DNA of 34,508 nucleotides from an uncultured Lachnospiraceae bacterium (GTDB lineage Bacteria > Bacillota > Clostridia > Lachnospirales > Lachnospiraceae): NCBI GenBank assembly GCA_947648875.1, contig CANSPM010000041.1, positions 1 through 34,508 on the forward strand, given 5' to 3'. Shown here in pieces: positions 1 to 7,913 of this stretch (positions are counted from its first letter, which is position 1; every line of letters starts with the position of its first letter). A model generated the notes under the pieces. That model was not told the origin of the DNA and searched no databases. It saw only the letters and a program-made list of their open reading frames with translations. The translations under genes and the position numbers were made by a program.

Positions 1-46
1 TCTTATTTTTCTTTGAAAGAAAAGACTTTTAAAATAAATTTATTGA

Positions 47-772
47 TTATTTTAGAGGATCTTTTGTCGGAGTTCCCGCTTTTCGGGGAAATCTACTTGA
101 TGTAGGATTTTTTTTGTCAATACAAATGAGACATCGAAAAATATCACTATTTGGTAATATAAATTCCTCGCTTCTGTCAATTGTACCACCAAGCAAAAAA
201 ATCGCGTTTTTTGAAGCAGCCAGTTCTTCATTAACCTTATCAGACTTATAGGAAACAAACTTTCCGCCTACTTTCACAAAAGGCAGGCAATATTCCGATA
301 AACTGGCCAAATTAGCCACTGCACGAGATACACAGAGATCAAACTGTTCTCTGTATTGTGGGGATCTGGCGTAGTCCTCTGCCCTTCCGTGCAAAGTATG
401 CACACCGCTTAAATGTAGTTCGTCAATCACATTATTTAAAAATCCAATTCTTTTATTTAGGCTGTCTAACAAAGTAATCTCCATCCAGGGAAAGGCAATC
501 TTGAGAGCCAGACCCGGAAAACCGGCACCAGTACCAACATCCATGACACTGCATTTATTGGAGATATCATATATCTTAACCAGAGACAGACTGTCTATAA
601 AATGTTTTTTCAGCACTTCTCCATATTCTGTAATACCGGTAAGATTCATAAATCCATTCCACTCCGCCAGCATCTCATAATATCGAATAAATTGTTCCAT
701 TTGTTTATCTGTCAACTGCAATTCCAATAAATCAAGATCTTGCTGAAATTGTTCTGTATTATACACCTTCAT
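47..772 (-). CDS. rsmG: 16S rRNA (guanine-N7) methyltransferase RsmG (GidB)
   Basis: Methylates N7 of a guanine in the 530 loop of 16S rRNA (G527 in E. coli numbering) using S-adenosylmethionine. The SAM-binding glycine loop DVGTGAGFPG is clear, and the C-terminus carries the family ending PRKAGTPTKDPL. Length from the chosen start is 241 residues, normal for the family. The reading frame is open up to 805, but an AAAGGA box lies 11 bases before the ATG at 772, and the 11 residues above it are not RsmG-like. It lies 40 bases downstream of mnmG on the same strand and is probably cotranscribed with it. The parA/parB genes usually found next would lie beyond the left edge. Confidence 0.95.
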   Translation of the reverse strand: MKVYNTEQFQQDLDLLELQLTDKQMEQFIRYYEMLAEWNGFMNLTGITEYGEVLKKHFIDSLSLVKIYDISNKCSVMDVGTGAGFPGLALKIAFPWMEITLLDSLNKRIGFLNNVIDELHLSGVHTLHGRAEDYARSPQYREQFDLCVSRAVANLASLSEYCLPFVKVGGKFVSYKSDKVNEELAASKNAIFLLGGTIDRSEEFILPNSDIFRCLICIDKKNPTSSRFPRKAGTPTKDPLK

Positions 773-812
773 ACATTTATCATTCCTTTGCTTCACCCAG
801 GGCATTCATATT

Positions 813-2720
813 TCAGTTGCCGTTTCCACTACGGCTTCTGTGTTCCAAATAAATCAACAAAACAGAAATATCCGCAGGCGATACCCCAGATATGCGGGAA
901 GCCTGTCCCACGGAAAGAGGACGAAATTCCTTCAATTTTTGTCTTGCTTCCAAACGCAGAGACAAAACAGCATCATAATCCATATCCAGGGGAATTTTTT
1001 TACTCTCCATTTTTTTATACTGTTCCACTTGCCTGAGCTGCCGGGAAATATAACCCTCATATTTGATTTCTATCTCTACCTGTCTTGTCAAATCCTCCGG
1101 CAAAGTTTTTCTATCCGGATCAATCTCTCCAAGTATTTCATAGGTAAACTCTGGCCTGCACAATAATTCCGCCAAAGAGGCCGCAGTTTTCAATTCACTG
1201 CTTCCATGATTCTGTAAAAAATTCTGTATCTCCCGATTTGCTCCCACTACGCAGGATTTGAGGCGAGCTATTTCCTGACAAATAGATTGCTCCTTCGCCA
1301 ACAACCGCCTATACTCCTCCTCTGAAATTAATCCAACCTCATATCCTTTTTTCCTGAGCCGAAGATCCGCATTGTCCTGACGTAAAAGCAGCCTGTACTC
1401 CGCGCGTGAAGTCATCATACGATAAGGCTCCCTGTTATCCTTTGTCACAAGATCATCAATCAGAACGCCGATATAACTTTCTGAGCGATCCAGAATCAAA
1501 GGTTCCCTTCGTGACAAAGACATGGCGGCATTAATTCCCGCAATCAATCCCTGGGCTGCGGCTTCCTCATAACCACTGCTCCCATTAAATTGTCCCCCGC
1601 TGAACAATCCCTTTACTTCCTTAAATTCCAAAGAAGGATATAACTGTCTGGCATTGATACAATCATATTCAATAGCATATGCGTTTCTGACAATTTTACA
1701 ATTTTCCAATCCCGGAACAGTCCGGTACATAGCCAGCTGCACATCTTCCGGCAAAGAGGATGACATTCCCCCGACATACATTTCATTGGTATGTAATCCC
1801 TCCGGCTCAATAAAAACCTGATGTCTCTCCTTATCGGCAAATTTTACTACCTTATCCTCAATAGAAGGACAGTATCTGGGCCCGGTACCCTCTATAATTC
1901 CCGCATAAATGGGAGACCGATCCAGATTGTCTCGTATAATCTCATGCGTGTCTTCATTGGTATAAGTTAGCCAGCAGGAAACCTGGGGCTTTTGTATCGA
2001 CTCAGGATCTGTTGAAAAAGAAAAAGGAACAATCCTTTCATCTCCAAACTGCTCTTCCATCTTGGAATAATCAATACTTCTTCCATCCATCCTTGCAGGA
2101 GTACCTGTCTTAAACCGGCGCAGTTCAATTCCCATCTCCTCCAGTGAATCCGTCAGATGATTGGCCGCCTGCAGACCGTTTGGACCCGTATAAGTAATCG
2201 ACTCTCCGCAGAGACATCTGGCCTTCAGATAAGTTCCCGTGCAGAGAATAACCGCACTACACATGTAGACTGCGCCCGTAAAGGTCTTTACACCTGTCAC
2301 CCTCTTTTTTTCGTCCTGTAATTCCCATAAAAGTTCACAGATTTCCGCCTGTTTAATGGTTAAATGCTTCTGACTCTCCAATACTTTTCGCATCTCTCTG
2401 GTATAATCCGCCTTGTCAGCCTGGGCGCGCAGGGAGTGAACCGCAGGCCCTTTGGAAACATTCAACATTTTTGACTGTATAAATGTCTTATCAATATTTT
2501 TTCCCATCTCACCGCCCAGGGCATCCACTTCCCGCACCAAATGTCCCTTAGAAGAACCTCCTATATTGGGATTACAAGGCATTAAAGCAATACTGTCCAC
2601 ACTTACGGTAAAAACCACTGTTTCAAAGCCCAATCTGGCACAGGCAAGAGCCGCCTCACAGCCAGCATGTCCTGCGCCTACTACGCACACATCCACATGT
2701 TCCCGAATACCAGTCATCAT
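813..2720 (-). CDS. mnmG: tRNA uridine-5-carboxymethylaminomethyl modification enzyme MnmG (GidA)
   Basis: FAD-dependent subunit of the MnmE-MnmG complex that installs the (carboxymethyl)aminomethyl group on wobble U34 of certain tRNAs. The N-terminus has the dinucleotide-binding motif [11 protein letters not shown], followed by NPNIGG and, mid-protein, [11 protein letters not shown] with the conserved cysteine; the C-terminal helical domain that contacts MnmE is complete. The ORF can start at a TTG (2726), but the ATG at 2720 has AAAGG seven bases upstream and is preferred, giving 635 residues. It follows mnmE after about 100 bases, so the two partners are adjacent and codirectional. Confidence 0.96.
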   Translation of the reverse strand: MMTGIREHVDVCVVGAGHAGCEAALACARLGFETVVFTVSVDSIALMPCNPNIGGSSKGHLVREVDALGGEMGKNIDKTFIQSKMLNVSKGPAVHSLRAQADKADYTREMRKVLESQKHLTIKQAEICELLWELQDEKKRVTGVKTFTGAVYMCSAVILCTGTYLKARCLCGESITYTGPNGLQAANHLTDSLEEMGIELRRFKTGTPARMDGRSIDYSKMEEQFGDERIVPFSFSTDPESIQKPQVSCWLTYTNEDTHEIIRDNLDRSPIYAGIIEGTGPRYCPSIEDKVVKFADKERHQVFIEPEGLHTNEMYVGGMSSSLPEDVQLAMYRTVPGLENCKIVRNAYAIEYDCINARQLYPSLEFKEVKGLFSGGQFNGSSGYEEAAAQGLIAGINAAMSLSRREPLILDRSESYIGVLIDDLVTKDNREPYRMMTSRAEYRLLLRQDNADLRLRKKGYEVGLISEEEYRRLLAKEQSICQEIARLKSCVVGANREIQNFLQNHGSSELKTAASLAELLCRPEFTYEILGEIDPDRKTLPEDLTRQVEIEIKYEGYISRQLRQVEQYKKMESKKIPLDMDYDAVLSLRLEARQKLKEFRPLSVGQASRISGVSPADISVLLIYLEHRSRSGNGN

Positions 2721-2819
2721 AGTCAAACCTTTCTAGAATAAAACAATGGCAAACTCTTGATCTGTAATCAAACAACTTATATTTTTCTATATTGAGATAA
2801 AAATCTGAATAACCCAAAG

Positions 2820-4229
2820 TTATTTACCCATGCAAAATTTAGAAAAAATCTCCTGCACCAGATCATCTCCAACCTGTTCTCCGATTATAGCGCCCAGAGA
2901 AGTATACGTTGCCATCAAATCGATAGAATAAAAATCTTCCGGCATCCCTGCCTCAATACTCTGAATCACCAACATAAGGCTTTTGTAAGCATTTTCCAAT
3001 GCTTCCTTATGTCTCATATTTGTAATTACAATCTCCTGATTCTCTTTTATCGCACCACTGAAAAAAAGTTCTTCTATCTGTTCTTGCAACTGATCCATTC
3101 CCAGTACTTCACTTGCGGACATTTTTACAATTCTAAGATCTTCCCTGTCTGGAAAAAGAGCTTTTATCTGTTCATCTGACACAATTACAGGTAAATCGGT
3201 TTTATTGAGAACTACAATTACATGCTTCTCTCCAATCAGAGAAAGAATCTCTTTCTCCCTCTCATCGGGCATCTCACTGCCGTCTATGACAAAAAGAATC
3301 AGATCAGCCTGTTCCGCATATTGCCTGGCTTTATCCACGCCAATCCGCTCCACAATATCCTCTGTGTCGCGTATTCCCGCCGTGTCAATCATATGCAGTG
3401 TAATTCCCTTAAAGCGGACTGTCTCCTGTAAGATATCCCTTGTAGTTCCCGGCATCTGCGTCACGATTGCCCGTTCTTCGCCCAAAAAAGCATTGAGCAA
3501 AGAGGACTTTCCCGCATTGGGTCTTCCCAGAATTACCGTTCTGATGCCCTCTCTGATCAGTCGACCATCCTCCGCCGAAGCAATCAACTTCTCTATCTGA
3601 GCTTTATACAAATTACATTTATCAAACAATTTATTTTCATAACCATCCAGGCTGATATGCTCAGGATCATCTAAAGCAGATTCTATAAAAGCAATTTCAT
3701 ATAAAATGTTTTCCCTCAGATTCCTTATCAAGGCGGCGAGCTTTCCCGTAAGCTGTTCCATAGAAGAGGACAGAGACATCTCACTCTGGGAATGAATCAC
3801 ATCCATCACTGCTTCCGCCTGAGACAGATCCAGTCTCCCATTTAAAAATGCCCTTTTGGTAAACTCTCCCGGCTGCGCCAGTCTGGCTCCCGACATGATC
3901 ACCAGCTGCAATACTTTCTGTAAAAGCAGCACACCTCCATGACAGTTAATCTCCACCGTATCCTCCACAGTATAACTGTGAGGCGCTCTCATCAATACCA
4001 CCATCACCTCATCCAATATATTCTCTTTCCAATTTCTTTTTGAATCAGGGGCAACAATGTATCCATGAGTAACCGTATGGCTGGACTTCTGATACAATAC
4101 TCTCTTTCCGGAGTTATTATAAAAAATGGAATCCACCACCGATATGGCCTCCGGACCGGAAACCCTTATAATACCGATTCCCGCATTGGATAGAGCCGTG
4201 GCTATAGCCGCAATTGTATCTGTATGCAT
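2820..4229 (-). CDS. mnmE: tRNA modification GTPase MnmE (TrmE)
   Basis: Partner of MnmG in wobble uridine modification: a formyl-THF-binding N-terminal domain, a helical domain, and an inserted G domain. Visible G motifs are GRPNAGKSSLLN (G1), DTAGIRDT (G3) and NKTD (G4). The protein ends in FCMGK, the C-x-G-K tail carrying the family's essential cysteine. The open frame extends to 4268, but GGAG sits six bases before the ATG at 4229, and the protein then begins MHTDTIAAIAT as expected; 469 residues. It is separated from jag by a strong hairpin terminator, so it probably has its own promoter in 4230-4330. Confidence 0.96.
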   Translation of the reverse strand: MHTDTIAAIATALSNAGIGIIRVSGPEAISVVDSIFYNNSGKRVLYQKSSHTVTHGYIVAPDSKRNWKENILDEVMVVLMRAPHSYTVEDTVEINCHGGVLLLQKVLQLVIMSGARLAQPGEFTKRAFLNGRLDLSQAEAVMDVIHSQSEMSLSSSMEQLTGKLAALIRNLRENILYEIAFIESALDDPEHISLDGYENKLFDKCNLYKAQIEKLIASAEDGRLIREGIRTVILGRPNAGKSSLLNAFLGEERAIVTQMPGTTRDILQETVRFKGITLHMIDTAGIRDTEDIVERIGVDKARQYAEQADLILFVIDGSEMPDEREKEILSLIGEKHVIVVLNKTDLPVIVSDEQIKALFPDREDLRIVKMSASEVLGMDQLQEQIEELFFSGAIKENQEIVITNMRHKEALENAYKSLMLVIQSIEAGMPEDFYSIDLMATYTSLGAIIGEQVGDDLVQEIFSKFCMGK

Positions 4230-4271
4230 AATAATCTCCATATTTATATTCAAAAAATTTAAATACAAAAT

Positions 4272-4327
4272 TTTTCTGTTATGAAAATAGACTTATATCC
4301 TGCAAAAATACTTATTGTCATGAATGA
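4272..4327 (-). promoter_or_regulatory. Possible mnmE promoter region
   Basis: On the minus strand, between the jag terminator and mnmE, ATGACA and TATAAG lie 18 bases apart. They are a moderate match to sigma-A -35 and -10 boxes. A promoter here is expected because the jag terminator separates mnmE from upstream genes. Exact boundaries are approximate. Confidence 0.35.
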
Positions 4328-4355
4328 AAAGAATAGGGGCGTTCAGCCCCTATTC
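4327..4355 (-). terminator. Terminator after jag
   Basis: Perfect 10-bp inverted repeat (GAATAGGGGC at 4331-4340, GCCCCTATTC at 4346-4355) with a 5-base loop. It is followed on the minus strand by TTTT. It lies 8 bases after the jag stop and ends the rnpA-yidD-yidC-jag unit. Confidence 0.8.
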
Positions 4356-4362
4356 CGTTATC

Positions 4363-4992
4363 TTACGAATTACGCTTTAAAGTAACCACCACTCTTCTGA
4401 AAGGTTCATCGCCCTCGCTGTGGGTTGTAACATACTTATCATTTTGCAGAGCAGAATGAATAATCCGCCTCTCATAGGGATTCATGGGTTCCAATGATAC
4501 AGGCCTCTTATTTCTCTTTACCTTATAGGCAATATTTCTGGCAAGGTTCTCCAGAGTTTCTCTTCTTCTTGCTCTGTAATTCTCCGTGTCCACTTTTATG
4601 CGGATAAATTCTTCCACATTTTTATTTACCACCAGAGAAACCAGATATTGCAGGGAATCCAGAGTTTGCCCCCTCTTACCAATCAAAACACCCATGTCAT
4701 CACCGTGCAGTTCAATATCCATGGACTTTTCTTCTTCATTGTACTTTACATCCACCGTTACAATCATATCCATGGCGGCAAACACATCCCTCAAAAAGTT
4801 TCTGGCATCCTCCTCGACAGAACACTTTACCCAGGCTTTAATGACAGCCGGCTTTGCGCCAATACCCAAAAATCCGGCAGAACCTTCCTCTATTACCTCA
4901 TGCTCCAGCCTGTCACTGGAAACGCCGAGCTTCTGGCAGGCTTCGATAATAGCTTCATTCACCGTCTTAGCCGATATTTCGATATAGTCCAT
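4363..4992 (-). CDS. khpB: RNA-binding protein Jag / KhpB
   Basis: SpoIIIJ-associated RNA-binding protein. Three domains can be read in the 209 residues: an N-terminal Jag-N domain (about 1-50, ending GFLGIGAKPA), a KH domain (about 60-135, with the GKRGQTLDSLQ loop), and a C-terminal R3H domain (about 140-205, with RRRETLENLA and RRIIHSALQ). In other Firmicutes it pairs with KhpA and affects cell elongation and division through RNA binding. The start is 17 bases after the yidC stop, the usual yidC-jag pairing. The ribosome site is a G-run (GCGGGGGA) rather than a canonical AGGAGG. Confidence 0.95.
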   Translation of the reverse strand: MDYIEISAKTVNEAIIEACQKLGVSSDRLEHEVIEEGSAGFLGIGAKPAVIKAWVKCSVEEDARNFLRDVFAAMDMIVTVDVKYNEEEKSMDIELHGDDMGVLIGKRGQTLDSLQYLVSLVVNKNVEEFIRIKVDTENYRARRRETLENLARNIAYKVKRNKRPVSLEPMNPYERRIIHSALQNDKYVTTHSEGDEPFRRVVVTLKRNS

Positions 4993-5009
4993 TTCTTTTT
5001 CCCCCGCTT

Positions 5010-6335
5010 CTATTTGTTGTTTCTCTCGTTAAATTCCTTTACCATATTAGCCTTGGCGGAAATGCTGCCGGGCTTGGACTTACTGCTGTACTCCACATTA
5101 GGTATCTTCTTATCCGGGTTGCTTTTCTGAGATAAACCGCTCTCATTGCCCGCGCCGGTACTCATCCCCGCCTTGCCGGCAATATTTTTAGTATTCATAT
5201 TCGCGTAAGCATTCATCATTTCCTGACGCTTCTGCATTTTTTCTATCTTCTTGGCGCTCTTAACGGAATTTTGCTTTACAATATCTTCAAAACTCATCTT
5301 GTCCAAACGCTTATTGATGATAATCATCAGAATTGTTCTCACCACGGCACTGGCAATCCAGTATAAACCCAGGCCGGAAGGTAACGTAAAGCAAAACCAT
5401 GCTGAGAATATGGGCATAATCATATTCATCATCTTCATGGAAGAAGCCATACCGTTGTCCGCCCCCCTGTTCTCTGGCTGGGGCATCAACTTAATACTGA
5501 TCAGCTGCGTAACTGCGGACAAAACAGGAATCATAACAGCGCCGATCAGCAGTCCCCAGGCGCCTAAATGATAAGCGCTGGAGATGATATGCTGTGGCGA
5601 ATTGGCAATATTGAGACCTATAAAATTATTATAAGTATCCAACAGGCCTCTGGTACTTTCATTACTTAAAATCAGGTTTCCGTTATAAGTTAGTTCAGCA
5701 AGATTATAATGTTCTGAAATTATATCCATATCGCTGCTGGACAGCTTATTGAGCACATCAATCAAACTGTTGATACTCTTTTCTCCCGTATCCAATATAT
5801 TTCTTCCGTACATGGATACAGTATTCTTAATGGTACTGATTTCCGAACTTTTTATAAACTCCGCGCCATCTACACTCATGATCCTGTCAGCCAGCACCCG
5901 GAAAGTGTTGCCGATCTTGCCCACGTAAGCGGGAATAGCATAAATTACACGGTACAGAGCCAGCAAAATAGGCATCTGTATCAGCAGCTGCACACAACTG
6001 CCGGAGGCTGACACCCCGTATTTTGCGTAAATGGCCTGAATCTCCTGATTCTGTGCCATCATGGAGTCATTGTCTTTTTTGTTCTTATATTTCTCCTGAA
6101 CCGCCTGAATCTCAGGCTGCATCTTATTAGATAACTTAGAAAACTTCTGCTGTTTGATCGTCAAGGGCAGCATAAGCAGGTTCACTACCACCGTGAACAG
6201 GATAATCGCCAATCCGATATTCGGAATGCCAATGAAATCAATAACAGTAAAGATACCTTCCATAATTACACCGAGCAGTCTGGCCACCCAGCCAATGATG
6301 AAGGTATCGTCCTTAGTCAATACAATTACATTCAT
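5010..6335 (-). CDS. yidC: Membrane protein insertase YidC (SpoIIIJ-like)
   Basis: Inserts and folds inner-membrane proteins, alone or with SecYEG. The core is recognisable: LPLTIKQQKFSKL after the first core helix, QPEIQAVQEKY in the cytoplasmic coiled hairpin, and LLIQMPILLALYRVIY in the next helix. A long external stretch (about residues 145-260) separates this helix from the following membrane segments. The tail after about residue 355 is basic and low in hydrophobicity. There is no lipobox cysteine at the N-terminus. The residue matching the groove arginine of B. subtilis SpoIIIJ (before LL-x-LPL) is Asn52. Start: ATG at 6335 with AGAGG five bases upstream; the frame above it is the conserved leader element, not protein. 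Confidence 0.94.
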   Translation of the reverse strand: MNVIVLTKDDTFIIGWVARLLGVIMEGIFTVIDFIGIPNIGLAIILFTVVVNLLMLPLTIKQQKFSKLSNKMQPEIQAVQEKYKNKKDNDSMMAQNQEIQAIYAKYGVSASGSCVQLLIQMPILLALYRVIYAIPAYVGKIGNTFRVLADRIMSVDGAEFIKSSEISTIKNTVSMYGRNILDTGEKSINSLIDVLNKLSSSDMDIISEHYNLAELTYNGNLILSNESTRGLLDTYNNFIGLNIANSPQHIISSAYHLGAWGLLIGAVMIPVLSAVTQLISIKLMPQPENRGADNGMASSMKMMNMIMPIFSAWFCFTLPSGLGLYWIASAVVRTILMIIINKRLDKMSFEDIVKQNSVKSAKKIEKMQKRQEMMNAYANMNTKNIAGKAGMSTGAGNESGLSQKSNPDKKIPNVEYSSKSKPGSISAKANMVKEFNERNNK

Positions 6336-6409
6336 TTCTACCTCTTCCCGCATAGTATGAAATACCCATACCATCGCACCAATCGGTATTTGGATGCACA
6401 ACATCCAAA
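6336..6409 (-). promoter_or_regulatory. Conserved structured leader of yidC
   Basis: Minus-strand copy of the leader shared with dnaA, gyrB and gyrA. The block CATCCAAATACCGATTGGTG (6377-6396) is identical to that before gyrA. An upstream stem TTTGGATG/CATCCAAA (6402-6409 with 6389-6396) overlaps it, so CCAAA can pair either upstream or with the downstream TTGG. A second stem GTATG/CATAC (6367-6371 with 6355-6359) follows, then the tail TATGCGGGAAGAGG with the yidC ribosome site. Confidence 0.7.
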
Positions 6410-6493
6410 CTTACTTCTATCCGAGAACTGCTTCAATCAAAAACGGATATAAAACATCATTTTACACAAAACTGAGTCAATCAACGGTATATT

Positions 6494-6706
6494 TCAGGGC
6501 ACGGGATCATACCCCCCCTTGGAAAAGGGATTACATCGGAGTATTCTCCATGCCGCCAGAAGAGTCCCCTTGAAAGCGCCATACTTCTGAACAGCCTCCA
6601 GTCCATATTGAGAACAGGTAGGAATATAGGGACATCTCGTGCGCTTCATAGGAGATATATATTTTTGGTAAAACCGTATCATGGCAATTAGAATCTTTTT
6701 CATCAT
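6494..6706 (-). CDS. yidD: Membrane protein insertion efficiency factor YidD
   Basis: Small (70 residues) membrane-associated protein of the YidD family that assists YidC-dependent insertion. It has the invariant features [20 protein letters not shown] and [17 protein letters not shown], and the N-terminus is amphipathic. It starts five bases after the rnpA stop with AAAGAGA just upstream; the second ATG (6703) is an equally good start. It sits between rnpA and yidC in the standard order. About 90 bases of spacer plus the yidC leader follow. Confidence 0.94.
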   Translation of the reverse strand: MMKKILIAMIRFYQKYISPMKRTRCPYIPTCSQYGLEAVQKYGAFKGTLLAAWRILRCNPFSKGGYDPVP

Positions 6707-6711
6707 TCTCT

Positions 6712-7065
6712 TTAATCAAAATAGATATAGACCTTAATCAGCTTATGAAGCCTGGCAAGGTGCAGCAAGGCACTCTCTACTTCACAGTAGCCCGCCTGGG
6801 CTGCCGCGGGTCTCGCGACGATTACCATATCCAAACCACTATTGAATATGTTTTCATGTAACCGGTAACTCTCTCTCACCAGCCTTGTAACACGATGCCT
6901 TACAACGCTGTTTCCCACTTTTTTGCTGACGCTGATTCCAATCCGGTTCCTATCCGTGCCATTTTCCTTAACATACATGATCAGATATTTATTCGCATAG
7001 GACTTTCCGCTTTTATAGACTAATTGGAATTGCGCGTTCTTTTTAAGTGACTCTGAAAATCTCAT
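6712..7065 (-). CDS. rnpA: Ribonuclease P protein component
   Basis: Protein subunit of RNase P, which removes the 5' leader from pre-tRNAs. It reads 117 residues, with the expected N-terminus ([12 protein letters not shown]), the central [16 protein letters not shown] and the basic helix. The RNR signature is RHR here (VVRHRVTR), an Asn-to-His change. It follows rpmH, but a terminator-like hairpin lies between the two. The leader holds a hairpin CTGGC/GCCAG (7093-7106) and then the ribosome site AGGAGCAGGGG. Confidence 0.95.
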   Translation of the reverse strand: MRFSESLKKNAQFQLVYKSGKSYANKYLIMYVKENGTDRNRIGISVSKKVGNSVVRHRVTRLVRESYRLHENIFNSGLDMVIVARPAAAQAGYCEVESALLHLARLHKLIKVYIYFD

Positions 7066-7129
7066 AACACCCCTGCTCCTGCAGATCGAAGTCTGGCTTT
7101 GGCCAGCTCCCTTTCCTCATTTTTCAGAG

Positions 7130-7155
7130 AAAAAAAGGTCACATTGCTGTGACCT
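7130..7155 (-). terminator. Terminator/attenuator between rpmH and rnpA
   Basis: An 8-bp perfect stem (AGGTCACA at 7136-7143, TGTGACCT at 7148-7155) with a 4-base loop is followed on the minus strand by seven T. It overlaps the rpmH stop codon. It probably lets rpmH be made in excess over rnpA, with readthrough supplying the rest of the operon. Confidence 0.85.
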
Positions 7156-7288
7156 ATGCTGATAATCTCTTTCTTCCCTTTGCACGTCTTGCCGCCAGCA
7201 CCTTTCTTCCGCCGGGAGTACTCATCCTGGCCCTAAAACCATGAACTCTGGACCTGGACCTCTTCTTAGGCTGAAATGTCATCTTCAT
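7154..7288 (-). CDS. rpmH: 50S ribosomal protein L34
   Basis: Forty-four-residue, strongly basic protein beginning [19 protein letters not shown] and continuing with [18 protein letters not shown], the standard L34 sequence. It is too short for many ORF finders. A strong ribosome site (AAGGAGGTG) lies seven to eight bases before the ATG. It is the first gene on the minus-strand side of oriC, directly downstream of a near-consensus promoter at 7362-7390. The stop codon lies inside the following terminator stem. Confidence 0.97.
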   Translation of the reverse strand: MKMTFQPKKRSRSRVHGFRARMSTPGGRKVLAARRAKGRKRLSA

Positions 7289-7361
7289 GAAAATGCACCT
7301 CCTTCTCTGACCTTAATTTATGATAAGGTTTGTATTGATTCCTATGGAAAATAGCATATTG

Positions 7362-7390
7362 ATTGTAAAGGAAAAGCGCCGCAATGTCAA
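7362..7390 (-). promoter_or_regulatory. rpmH operon sigma-A promoter
   Basis: On the minus strand, TTGACA (7385-7390) and TACAAT (7362-7367) are separated by exactly 17 bases, a near-perfect vegetative promoter. It lies 74 bases before the rpmH start and serves the rpmH-rnpA-yidD-yidC-jag unit. Confidence 0.85.
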
Positions 7391-7429
7391 GTAAATATCG
7401 GTTTTTTTCTATTAATTTTAGAAACTGTT

Positions 7430-7850
7430 TCTACAAAAAAATTTTTTTCAAGGTTATCCACAGCCATATACACCATTTTTTATAAACAGACAGTTATCCA
7501 CATACTGTTGATAAGTTGTGGATAACTGTTTTCAGCAGGTACTATATCTTGTTTTACCCTGAAAATATTGAATCAATATACTGTATTTTTGCCGCTTTTT
7601 ATGTATCCACAAAGGATGCTATTTATACACTATATTGTCCACATAAGAATTTTTCCATCCTACTTATACCCCAACTTATACACAACATGTGGATAACTTT
7701 ATTCCAGTCCTGTTCAAAACTAGTATTTGAAATATTGCCGACTTTATATTAATATAGGATTAGAAAGATAGCCAAAAGAGCAGCCTTGCATGTTTTACAT
7801 TTGAATGCACGTTAAGGGATCTTGTGGGCTACTCCACAAATATCCACAAT
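7430..7850. other. oriC, first DnaA-box cluster (rpmH-dnaA intergenic)
   Basis: About 620 bases between divergent rpmH and dnaA without a gene. Perfect TTATNCACA DnaA boxes: 7454-7462 (+), 7494-7502 (+), 7517-7525 (-), 7676-7684 (+) and 7688-7696 (-). One-mismatch boxes are at 7603-7611, 7623-7631, 7635-7643 and 7840-7848. The boxes fall in two groups, 7454-7525 and 7603-7696. AT-rich tracts lie at 7381-7450 and 7725-7770. A short open frame through this region (7516-7752) is built from the boxes and is not a gene. Together with the second cluster after dnaA this is the bipartite origin layout known in Firmicutes. Confidence 0.9.
7727..7755 (+). promoter_or_regulatory. Candidate dnaA promoter
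   Basis: TTGAAA (7727-7732) and TAATAT (7750-7755) are 17 bases apart. They lie 31 bases after the last perfect DnaA box, which would suit autorepression by DnaA. The -10 is only a 4/6 match. Confidence 0.45.
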
Positions 7851-7913
7851 TTCCAAATACGGATTGGTACAATACCTCTGGCAAAGCCAGGGATATGCGG
7901 GAAAGAGGTAAAT
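7822..7913 (+). promoter_or_regulatory. Conserved structured leader of dnaA
   Basis: Copy of the leader shared with yidC, gyrB and gyrA. Upstream stem TTGTGG/CCACAA (7822-7839). Conserved block TTCCAAATACGGATTGGTAC (7851-7870), with its own CCAA/TTGG stem. Second hairpin CTCTGGC-AAA-GCCAGGG (7876-7892), extended by AUA/UAU. Tail ATATGCGGGAAAGAGG with the dnaA ribosome site. Confidence 0.7.

Noticed and set aside
740..1166. Plus-strand open frames opposite mnmG and rsmG
   Set aside because: They lie antisense to clear genes and show no protein features; typical shadow frames.
7516..7752. Open frame of 78 codons inside oriC
   Set aside because: It is built from DnaA boxes and AT-rich sequence and has no ribosome site or family feature.
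7824..7913. N-terminal extension of DnaA
   Set aside because: The extension matches the repeated leader sequence in another frame before gyrA and gyrB, so it is not protein.
7822..7913. Identification of the leader as a T-box, c-di-GMP or cobalamin riboswitch
   Set aside because: No T-box GGTGG sequence, no GEMM core and no B12 box were found in it.
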